Assembly: GCA_010015655.1 (NCBI GenBank)
Contig: ML976663.1
Span: 367,658 to 431,657 of the forward strand
Origin: Bimuria novae-zelandiae CBS 107.79
Lineage: Eukaryota > Ascomycota > Dothideomycetes > Pleosporales > Didymosphaeriaceae
Length of the DNA: 64,000 nucleotides
Direction of reading: 5' to 3'
The position numbers and the translations under genes were made by a program. Positions 41,421 through 52,129 of the stretch are shown piece by piece. How positions within the stretch are numbered: position 1 is the stretch's first letter; every line of letters starts with the position of its first letter. The notes beneath the pieces are model-generated. The model searched no databases, was not told the origin of the DNA, and saw nothing but the letters and a program-made list of their open reading frames with translations.

Positions 41421-42917
41421 AGTGCTATGCAAGATATGGCGGATAAGCTACTCGCTAAGCAAGGCGCTAGACAGGTTAGCAAGTAATAGCCGCGTAACTT
41501 TGTTAAGCGAACAAATTGTCTTACTACACGATTTAATTAACCGTATAATTAGCAGAGAGCTCTATGTAAGGATCTAGATGCTATTAGAGCTTAGTTCGAG
41601 CTTGTAGCGCGCATAAAGGCTACCTATAGTATCTATAATAAGAATACCTATAACTTCGACAAGACTAGTTTTATAATAGGCAAGATATTATCTTAGCTTA
41701 TTATTACAGGCTTAGAGAGACGCGGCAGGCTAAAGGCTATCTAGCTAGGCAATTATAGGTAGACTATAGCAATCTATAGAATTAGCGCTACTAGCTAGGC
41801 AATTCCGCCCTTTATTATCTTTACTAGTTACTATTACCTCTCTGCCTAGTACTAGGATAATAATATACCAAGCGACTAGGCTTTCGCTATTAGCGACAAT
41901 AGCTAGACTACTAATAAGCTTAGAGTAGAGTGGCTAAGGCACTTTATTAAGTATATAGTAAAGTATAAGGTAGGCGCGCGCTAGCTACTTATACTTAATA
42001 GCTATAAGAGCTATAACTCGCTCGAATTTTAAGAGCTCTATAAGGAGAATAATATCTATACTCTCTATATACTACTATATTCGTCGCACCTCCTATAGCT
42101 ACTTAATATTAACTACTTTTCGCCGTTAAAGCGCGCGTATAGCCACTAGATTAAGAGCCTAATACGCGACTATATTAACTACATTATAAAGCTAGAGTTC
42201 CTACTAGCCTTCTACGTAGCCTATAAGTAGTTAATTATAAAGGAAAATATCTGCGCAAGCTTTCGAGGCGCTAGCCTAGTCCTACACGACCTAGATGCGG
42301 TAATATTAAAGCTTAATATTAAGCTTCGTACGCTAACGCCACCTCTACTAAAGGTTACCCTTTAAGAAGCTAAAACACTAAGTAACGCGCGCAAGCTAGA
42401 CGCTTAATTAATATTAATTTATAATAAGATTTAAAGGCATAAAAGCTTATTACTTACTTCTATTATTATAGCGCTTAATTAGCTTAAAAAGGGCGCTAAG
42501 GTGATAGCTTACAAAAGTACGCTTATACGCGATCGGATCGCGAGGCTTAAGAAGGCTAATAAGGCTACTATAACGCGTAAATAGCGCAAAAAGAAGCGGA
42601 TCTAGAGGCAGGGTACCTTAACAAAGGTAGAAGCAGAGAAGATTATCGCTTAAAAGGATGTTGAGTAGCAGATAAAGGTAAAAATACGTTAAGATAAGGC
42701 GCGATCAGGTGCTAATTAGTAGGCTTTAACACGCTGCAGCCGCTGCAAGAAGACTAGCCATAACATGCGAACATGCAAGAATAATATTATAGATACTATT
42801 TAATCTATTATAGCAATTATATACTATTATCTTATTGTGTTGTTAAGATAGGTTGCTGTAAAGGTATAAAAAGTTGGTGGGGTGGGCCGCTCGCTTGTAT
42901 GGGCCGCTCGCTTATAA
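41421..42917 (+). mobile_element. pogo-type DNA transposon B, 5'-truncated, RIP-inactivated
   Basis: The plus strand reads as a second DDE_1 transposase family: MADKLLAKQGARQV and PRNFVKRTN (helix-turn-helix end), YNFDKTSFIIGKI (first catalytic region), GLERRGRLKAI, IPPFIIFTS, VEWLRHFIKY, LLILNSYKSYNSLEF (second Asp region) and SSHLLQLLNI. A long basic tail ends with a CCHC zinc knuckle, CSRCKKTSHNMRTC (42735-42776). The N-terminus is missing because the frame begins directly at the TA next to element A. The 3' end has a 14-bp direct repeat TGGGCCGCTCGCTT (42883 and 42900), probably part of the terminal repeat. Stops are Gln or Trp derived. Confidence 0.8.
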
Positions 42918-45900
42918 AACACGTTACTAGCTTAAGCAGGTAGCGTTATATAATACTATAATAATTATATTTACGCCTTTGTTATTAAGATCTATCTTAC
43001 TCTATAGAAGATAAAAAATAAAGTAGTTTTTATTACTAAGCCTATTACGCAGCGATAGGTAAGTTATTTTATATAAAATTATTCTATATCTTTAAGATTT
43101 AAATCTTTATAAGTAAATTTACCTATTCTTAGAAAGCCTATAAAGGCTAATAAAAACACTATATTTAAATTAACTATATTTACTAGGTGCTCCTTACTAG
43201 ATACTCTTTATATGAGTATGTTAATTAGCGTGTCTTTTATAATTAGTACTTAATTATATCTTAAATATTTTAGGAATAGGTTCTTTGCGCCTTATATAAG
43301 CCTTTAGACATAGCTACTATTAAATACCTTAACTAAGAGGTTAAGATCTATATAAACTAATTATAGAGCTACAACGTAGCTCTAAATTATTATGCTATTA
43401 ATTTAGCCTTATAGTAAAAGGTTACTACTATTTGCCTATTCTACTATTTAATAACTAAGGCTAGTACACGTTACTAACTATTTTTAAAGATTATTTAGGG
43501 TGTAGAACTACTTATAGAACTTAATTACTAATCTATAATTTTATTTTATATTAAATTTAGGGCCTGTCTATAGTAGCTTAGCGTATAAGTAAGACTTAGT
43601 TACTAATTATATAAGCTTAATAAACTCTAAGGGCGGTTTAATAAAAATGGTATTTATTAGTTTTTAATAATATTAGCTATAAGGGATTATTTAAATTATA
43701 ATAAGATATTAGTAAGTGCATTACCCCGTGTTAAGATCTTTTATAAGTATAGGGTAACGTCTATTGTCGCAGCCTGTATAAGGATTTCGCGGAGGTAGTG
43801 TATAAATGCCTGTCCTCAGGTGGTTCCATCCTTTAGGCCGGCCTCTGCTATTGTGTTATCTATATAGATAATTATCGTGCTATGTGCCCAGTTTACGTCC
43901 TAGAGCTTAAAGACTAGCTTAATTACGTAAATTTCTAATACGTTTATCTAAAGACTTTATTTATCTTAATTAAGTTTATATAAGAAGGCGTGCTATTAGA
44001 GTATCTTTTTTAAATAATACTACTAGTCCCCTTACATAGAGTTACTTATATACTAAAAGGCGCCTATTATGCTATTTAATACGTTAGTAAAGAAATAATA
44101 AATAAGGCGGCTAGCGTTATTAAATAGCTATATTTTATTAAATTATAATAGTAGGTCTTTTTACCAGGTTAGGTGTTTAGTTATACTTTTAGTAAGTAGG
44201 CGAAAGCTTCTGTTAGGATCCGTTAAGACCCAACATGACGCGGGGCGGGGCATGGACACTTATCCGTGCGACTAGTCAAGATTCCTGACTTAGCCACGAG
44301 TCACGTGACTAAGTCACGCGTTCCAGAAATATCGGGCGTCCCAGAAGTATCTTGGCACATGGGACTTTGGGATTCCTAGAACACTTGGGATTTATAAGAC
44401 GAGTTATGTATATAAGAACGCGATGGTAGTCTTCTACTATTATATTTAACCTGTTTATTAATCTATCGTTTAGATTTTACTTAGGCTCTCTTATTAATTT
44501 AATTATACTATATATATATCTTTAATACTAATGTCCTATTAATACGCGCGGGCTAATAATACCCCTTACCTATATTATTAATACTCTTGCCTAAGAACTA
44601 AACCTAGCCCCTTTGGGACTAGCTACCCCTTAGGGCTTAACAACTTCTTAGCTTTGCGAATATAGTTATATAATCTTATAATTATCTTAAGAACGTACGT
44701 CCTAGCGTAATAACTTAGCTATAGATTCTAAGAAATCTAGCTATCTTATAAGCTTATAACTATATAAGTCTATTATTAGTAAGCGCTATTAAGACTAGCT
44801 AAATTACTTTATTAAGTTTTCTTTTAGGAAGGTAAGCTATTATAAAGATTATATTAATCTTAACTTTTAAGCCTTCTATAGTAATACTTATAGTATTTTT
44901 AGTACTATTATAGCGTAAGCCTAGCACGTTAGTAATTACCTTATAATTTTTATTAATTAATTAAAGTACTTCCTTAGCGGGTATTACTAATAGCTTAAGG
45001 ACGTATATAAAGTTATCTAAATAGTATATAATATATTTCTATTTAAGGTGTAACTAGAGTACCTAATAAAAGCCTTCTATAAATAAGTTAAATAGGAAGG
45101 ATGCTATACGTAGGCTAAAAAGGAGGTAGTTCTCGTAGTAGAACTAGCCTTACTACTAGAAGCTAAGTAGCTATTATTAGTGTAGTGCTACTAGTATTAT
45201 CCTAAAGGCGTCCTTAAGGTCCTTTTTAATAAGAATAGCTCCTCTACCTGCGCGACGTACTAGCTCGAAGATATCTTCTACTATAGTATAGTATAGTATA
45301 GCGATGTTAGGATATATCTAGTTATTAACTAAGTTGCCTATAAGATAAGAAAGATAATGTATTTATCTTTATCCTTAATTTACTTTAGGTACTAGTCTAA
45401 GTAGGGAGCTATAAAATAAGAACTTTTTATTATATTAAGAAATTCTTCTTAGCTATAGGTCTATATTTAGCTACTAAGTAATTACGTCTAGATCTTTATA
45501 GGCTAATAATAGATTTTTTAAAATTACTAACTTATAGTCTTTTTTATACCTAATCTGCGCGCCGTATTTTAAGATATTATATAAAATTACTAGTAAACTA
45601 CCTAGGTAGCCTTCTAGAGCTTTTTGCTAGTTATTAGGTTTTAGTAGCAAAGGTAATTATTTTAAGGGAGAGTATAAAGAGTTATAAACGTTAAACTATA
45701 GATACGTATTTACTTTTAGGTGCTTATTAATAGTCGTGCTTACTTATTTAAGAATATTATATTAACTAAATAAGTAGCACTGTCTTAGCGTAGGTTTTTA
45801 TTTTTTATAGTTTATTACGCTATAGTTAGCTTTATAGTTTTTATAAATATATTTTTATTTACACTAGTCTCTTTTATAGCCTTTAGGAAAATTATAGTTC

Positions 45901-46311
45901 TCGCAGATAATTAATTTATTATTTAAAAGTAATCCTTTTAAACCTTTACTAAGTAAAGGCCAGGTGCGCTTCGCGCTATAAAGTATAAATAAGTTAAAAT
46001 AGTAACTAGTCTATTTAGCTAGTACCTTTTACTAGCTATTAAGATCTAGCTCTTACTTTACTAGGGCTTATTCGTGCCAGTTAATTGCAAATTATAAAAT
46101 AGATTACTATTTATAGCTATACATGTGCCGTATTACCTGTAAAAGGAAATATAGTATTACAGGACTAACTATTTAGTTCTAAGCCCAAAATAGTAGCCCT
46201 ATAATCTAGATACAGTTTATAAAGTACTCTACCTAGACTAATAAGTTATTTCTAAAGTCTTTAATACTGCCGCGGCCGTGTTTTACTCCTAACTATTAGG
46301 TACTTAGGTCT
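42918..46311 (-). mobile_element. DIRS-like tyrosine-recombinase retrotransposon, 3' part (zinc knuckle, RT, RNase H, recombinase)
   Basis: Reading the minus strand through stops from 46,311 downwards: a Cys/His-type knuckle remnant (about 45,840-45,920, IICENYNFPKGYKRD); a reverse transcriptase (about 44,650-45,640) with VEDIFELVRRAGRGAILIKK and DLKDAFRI; an altered catalytic box YYLDN (about 45,010-45,035) where YxDD is expected; an RNase H segment (about 43,640-44,205; DNTIAEAGLKDGTT, GQAFIHYLREILIQAA); and a tyrosine-recombinase-like segment (about 42,960-43,560; FLLAFIGFLRIGKFTYKD, LTYRCV). RT, RNase H and tyrosine recombinase in this order define DIRS-like elements; Gypsy and Copia have DDE integrases instead. 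A solo LTR sits inside it. The N-terminal part continues beyond the inserted Gypsy at 61,315. Heavily RIP-altered. Confidence 0.75.
44211..44642 (+). mobile_element. solo LTR
   Basis: A 432-bp unit, TGTTAGGATCCGTTAAGACC...TTAGGGCTTAACA, with TGTTA...TAACA ends and no internal region. It interrupts the RT-RNase H region of the DIRS-like element. Flanks are GCTTC (44206-44210) and ACTTC (44643-44647), a 5-bp target duplication with one G-to-A change. It probably arose from a Copia- or Gypsy-class element by recombination between LTRs; orientation is not certain. Confidence 0.8.
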
Positions 46312-46472
46312 TGTAAGGGGCGGGATGCTTAAGGAGCCAAAGGTGCTAAAAGAATACTTATAAATTTAATAAAGAGTCCGAAGTTAAGCTTTAAGCGTTA
46401 AACTTATATATCTAGGGTTCGTATAACTAAGGGTTAAAGATCTAAAATAGTAACTAGGCGTAGCCTATTATA
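46312..46472 (-). repeat. outer Gypsy 3' LTR
   Basis: 161 bp; on the plus strand TGTAAGGGGC...TAGCCTATTATA. Same sequence family as 50639-50799, 57979-58139 and 61154-61314. Confidence 0.93.
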
Positions 46473-47329
46473 TACTTTCCTTTCCTTTATTAAGGGTAAA
46501 GAAAAATCTCTGTATCTTATTTTATTTATATAGCTTTATAATTATTTTATTATCTACTTATAATTCTCTTACTATTATAAACCTCTTACTAGTTCTATTC
46601 TCGAGTGTCTAAGTTTATATCCTTACTATAAGTAGTTATTATAGTGGTGTGTTTGCGCTAGTGTGTTTACTTATTATTATATTTATAAAATTACTTCTTA
46701 CTTAGCTTCTAGACTTTACTATTTTATACTTTTTTTTTTTTTTTTTGCTTAACTTCGTGCGCTATAACGTTTCACTTTGAACCTAGTCTTTTTTAACTTC
46801 GCGACCTAATTTCTCTTACTATTCTAATAAAATAGCTAGCCCTTTATATAATAGCTATATAATAAAGACGCCTAAGCGTTAAAAGGGTGCTACTAACTTT
46901 AATAATAAAATAAAGAAAGGCCTGTCCCTATCGTAATTACTTAGCTACTAACTTAAGAAAACTAAGCTTTTTTAAAATAAGGCTACTATGTTTAACGCTA
47001 GTGTAATTCTCCTTAGCTAGCTTACTAAAAAGTTTAGTCCTTTTAAAATTTATAAAATAAGTTTTAGACCTTTTTTTATACTTTCTCTACTCCTTTTTAC
47101 CTTTTTACTTACATTCTTACTCTTCTAACTTCCTTTTTAGTTCTTTATTAGCCTAGGTGTGCGCACTCGCTAACTTAATAAGCTTAGCTTTTAGGGTCTA
47201 ATCTTACTACGCGTAATAATTAAGCACTAGTATATTAATTATATTACTTATAAACGCGTTTGTTAGTAGGTGCTAGCGGGCAAGATAGTATCTTGTAAGG
47301 AGTACTATACCTATAAGTGTACTAGCTAC

Positions 47330-48250
47330 ACTAGATAAGTATGCTTTAGTCTAACTTATTTTAGATAACTTTAGGGTGTGCTCTACTACTTCTTCCCTTA
47401 CTTAAATTTAGCCTACCCTTAATAAAGTTAGCTATTAAAAATTTTACTAATATTATAGTTATTAGTGCGGGCTACCCTATAAATAAGGGTTTAAAAAGTA
47501 GCTAGGAATAAAAAGTTATTCTTATTAATCTTAACGCGTTCTATTCTACTTATAAAGTTATTATTATTAATTACTATACCTCCTTTAAGAGTAAGACTAC
47601 TATTACTTTAGACCCTATTACTTTTTCTTTTAAAACTATTTAGCTCTTAGAGCGTATTACTATTATAGTTAAAATTTTTTTTAACCTTTTTTAAATTTAT
47701 GCTACTAACTTTAAAATATTCTACTAAGAGTGTAAAAACCCTTTTATAAGTTCCTTTTAAATAATAAAGCTATCTTTTATGACTAACATTGTATAGCTCT
47801 CTAGCAAGTTTATAGTAGTAGACAAGAGTATTATAATAGATAGTCTTTAAATAATAGATAATGTCCTCGCAAGAGCTAATACACTTATCTAAGCCTACTA
47901 GGGCTTGCGCTAGTAGCTTCAGGTTATTATAATTAAAAAGCGCCTAAGTAAGGAGGATAATAGCTTCCTTAATCCTAATAGTATATTAAAGGGCGGAGAA
48001 GTAGACTAAAACGTTATTAAAAAGGATTTTACTATTCCTTTAGTAGCTGAAAATACTCTTTTTACTTAGTTCCTCTTTCCTTCTTACTTTAGTTTACTTC
48101 TAAGGCTTACTTCTTTTGTAAGGATTATCCCTTATTATTATAAGAATTATTTAGTCCCCTTATTATCCTTAGTAGTTTTAAGGATTTTTTAAGTTACTTT
48201 TTTAAGATTTCTTCTTAACTTTTTTCCCTAATACTTAACTTTATCCTTTA
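47330..48250 (+). pseudogene. antisense ORF of the outer Gypsy, degenerate
   Basis: Lies between integrase and 3' LTR but is readable on the strand opposite to pol. Through Gln-type stops it reads FTNIIVISAGYPINKGLKSS, LITNLNAFYST-like sequence, FKSKTTITLDPITFSFKTI, LSSKFIVVDKSIIIDSL and IIKKRLSKEDNSFLNPN, then KGGEVD. The inner copy encodes the same protein at the mirrored position. Function unknown. Confidence 0.5.
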
Positions 48251-48499
48251 ATAATGTTATTCTTACCCTTATCTTAAATACCTTTATCTAGCTAGGTTTT
48301 TTAATTTAATAAGATAAGCATTATAGAGCCTTCTTTAGGCCCTAATAGAAGCTAATTTAAGGGATATCGCGATAGAATCTTATTAAAAGTTTTTTATTAT
48401 AATTTTAATATAGCTTAGTAAACTTTTCTTAATAGTCTAATATAGTAGCTTAGTTAAGGTTTTTATAAGGTTCCTAAGTTCTTTAAGAGTAGTTTTTTT

Positions 48500-50633
48500 T
48501 ACTATACTAGGTATTCTACTCTCTTACCTCTATAGGACTAGTATTCTTTATATATATTAATTATATTATACTTCTCTTTTCCCTCTTTTATTATAATTGC
48601 TTCGGGCTGGGCGTTATTAGTAGTTTAACTAGAGAGAGGATTTAACAAGACTAACTTTAGTCTATCTACGTGGAACCTTAGGTGCATGTTTGGCGGGATA
48701 TCTAGTTCTACTATATAAGAGTTTATTATCTTTTTTATAGTAAACTTTTTTACCTCTAATTAAGCTTCTTACTTAAATATTAGTTTTAGAAGTAGTCTTT
48801 ATACTTTAGCTACATATTATTTCTTTCCTTTAAAATTAAAGTGTTTTTATATTAATAGGCTGCTAGGCGCTCTTATTCTTATTAGGCTATTATTATTTTT
48901 ATTTAGTTAAAGTTAAAAACTTCTTTAAACTTTTTTATTATTATCTTTATAGCCTTTTTTACGTTAGTTTTAAGCTTTAAGGCTAATTTCCGTGCCCTAA
49001 AGTTCTTAACTAGTTTAATATTTTAATTATAGGGTAAAGAAATAGGCTAATTCTAGTTAATATAGCTTTTTACCCTTTAATAGCTATTTAAGCTATAGGA
49101 AGCCACTTTATCTAATTATCTTATTACTAGTTATAGTACGCCTAGAGATAGGCTTTAAAGATAAAGTTTATTTATTCTATTTACCCGTCTGTCTTAAGGT
49201 GCTTTACTATAAATAGTCTTTAGTTAATACCTGCTTATGTACAGAGTGTAGTCTAAAATTCGCTCACGAATTGTCCCCCGCGGTCTAATATAATAGAGGA
49301 GGGGAAGAAGTGGTTTACTACCTAGTATTAAAAAAAACGCTATTATAACTATAGGTATATTAAAATTAAAGAGGCTAATAAATTTGGGGCCCTTACTAAG
49401 TCTATTTATAATTACTATAATATTCGTGCAGCTATCGCTCTTAGGTAAAGTAATAAAATAGTCTATTATAATATCCTTCTATTCTTATTTTAGTAGTAGT
49501 TAGGGCTTTAGCAAGTCTTATTTTACTTCTCTTTATAATTTAGTTCTTTTATAAATATTATAGTTCTTAATATACTACTTTACTTAGTTAGACATCCCTA
49601 GGAAGAAGTAGTCTTTAGTAAAAATTTTATAAATATTTTCTTATTTTAAGTATTTTAAAGCTAAGGAACTACGCGCAACTACTATTAGCTTTATTTATAA
49701 AAATTTTAATTTTAGTACTTATTATCTTAACTTATAGTATAGGTACTTTTAGTTATCTATACTATATTCTAAGATACTAATAAATAACTTCTACCTAGGT
49801 TTAAACTTCCTAGGCCTATTCTTAATATAGGCCTTTATTTTACTATACGCGCTGTCTTTATCGCGTTTTACCCCTTACTATATAGTGTTAAAGTCTAGTT
49901 CGCGTCGCTTAGCAGGGCTATCGCCTTCTTAAAGGGCTAATATAGGTAGTTTAGGGCGTATTAGGTAAGTAAGCACTAGGTCTGTATTTACTTTAATATA
50001 GTTAGGTTCCTCTATAGTAATAGGTATTTAAGAGATAAAAGCCTTTAAGCTATTTCTCTTAGTAGTTTTTTAAAAAGGTATAAAGTACTTTAACTTTAAT
50101 TTATTATTTTTACTATCCTTTAGTAAGTTCTAGTCCCTTTAGAAAAGGGCGTTTGCCTTAGAGTTTACTAACCCTAGTCTATATATAAATATTATATTAA
50201 TATAGCTAAGTATATTTACCTACTAAACGTATCGTTTATCTAATCTTTATTTAGTAGTAAAATACGTAAGGTTCTTATAATTAGTCTAAACCATAAGGTG
50301 CTTTACTACTTAATATATATAGTCTTATTTATTTACGTATTTAATAACTACAAGTATCTCTTTATTATAAATAGTATAGTTATATTCTGCTAGGCTATTC
50401 TTTACTAAGAAGTAAGCTACTAGGCGTAGAATTCTATTATTATTATACTAAGAGAAGCATCCCCTAGTTAACTAGCTAAAGGTGTCTACTTCTAGTACTA
50501 ATTCTTATTTAGAGTTAAAGTAGGCTAGCGCGGGGTCCGTATAGAATACTATTTTTAGGAAGTTAAATATGTGCTACTATTCTTATCCCTAGATAAATTC
50601 TACTTCTTTATTAGTAAGCTTTATAAGGGGGCC
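48500..50633 (-). pseudogene. outer Gypsy pol, RNase H to integrase remnant
   Basis: The minus-strand sequence mirrors inner-copy 53,812-55,900, including the RNase H stretch near 50,390-50,560 and the integrase region near 49,200-49,900. Stops are dense and no single frame persists. Confidence 0.75.
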
Positions 50634-50638
50634 TACTA

Positions 50639-50799
50639 TGTAATGGGCTACGCCCAGTTGTTGCCTCGGATCCTTGACCCTCGGTTATGCGAACCCTAGA
50701 TATATAAGTTTAACGCCCAAAGCTTAACTTCGGACTCTCTATTAAATTTATAAGTATTCTTCTAGCACCTTTAGCTCCTTAAGTACCTAGCCTCTTATA
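50639..50799 (+). repeat. inner Gypsy 5' LTR
   Basis: 161 bp, TGTAATGGGC...CCTCTTATA. About 16 differences from the 3' LTR, all transitions by eye. Confidence 0.94.
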
Positions 50800-52129
50800 T
50801 TAAATTTAATTACTTCTACCCGTCGCGGGATAAGTAGATTTTAACATAACTATAGACCAAAGCTACGAAGCAGTACACGAAGTTAAAGAACTTACGTAGA
50901 TAGATACTACAAAGGCGATGCCTAGACCTGCGAGGAGATAGAACCCTCCCTAGCGAGCAATTAAGAAGGAGTCCTAATAGATACTTAACGCTAGCAAGAC
51001 TGTCTTTGCTAAATAAAGAAGTTATAGAAATAAGAATAAGACCTTTCGCTAAAAGTCCGCGTCTTAGCGCGAACGATTATACGTAGCGAGCTATTAGCTT
51101 ACGAAGGAGTAATAGCTAGGGAAATAAAAGGATAGCCTCCTTGTTTATAACTAAACTCTAAGTATTAAGAGTTAACAAGAATAAAATATAGCAATTCCTA
51201 AGCAAGGTTAAAGCACTCGTTAACCTCTAGGATACCCTTTAGACTCTACTATAAGAAGTAAGAAGACTAACTAAAGAAATAATAAGGGAGCGCCGAGAAC
51301 CCCTAATAACATAATAATACTCTTAAGAGACGGGAGGTATAAATTAGCTATTAAAAGTAAACTAATAAATAGAGCTACTAGAGAGATTAATAGTAGAGCT
51401 TATCTTAAACTAAGGAAGAAGCCGCCGCCCTAAAATCCCTAATTTAGCCTACTTTAATAGCGAACAACGGGATTACCGCCGCTTTAGGATAGTAATATAA
51501 TATAAGCTCCTGGAGGATAGGGACTGCCTTAGAAATATACCTAGATATATTATTAGTTAATTGACAGGACGTGCAGCGACGGTGGGAATTACATACTTAG
51601 ACTACCACCTAGGGTGCACCGAAGCTGACCTCTAGAAGCTACTAGACTATAACATCTATAACTACCTAGCGAAAGAAATCGCGCGTAACCGCTTACTTAC
51701 AATGCAATAAGGGAATTAGAAGCTTCGTGACTTTAACTTTAACTTAAATAACTATGCTATAGAAGCCAAGGAGCATAGTTAGGAGATCCTAAAAAACCTA
51801 TACTTTTAGAGCCTCCGCGATGACTTACGGGACTAAATAGTTATAGTAAATATAGATAACGATTAGGACCTGCAAGGGGTCTAGAAGAGGGTTAATAAGG
51901 TTAAAGAAAACCTCTTCTAAAATATATTATAACTACTAAAGTTTTCTGCCAAGAACGGGGCGCCAGACGAAATAGATTAGGAACCCACCTAAGCTAACCC
52001 TAGAAGGATGTCCGGCCGACGAAGCCAAGACGAAAGACACTAAGTAATGGATAGAGCCACAGGACACAGGTCTAGCAACACTTAGAAACGAGCCACGTAG
52101 GTGTCGCGCGAGGTAATAGAAACCTGTAA

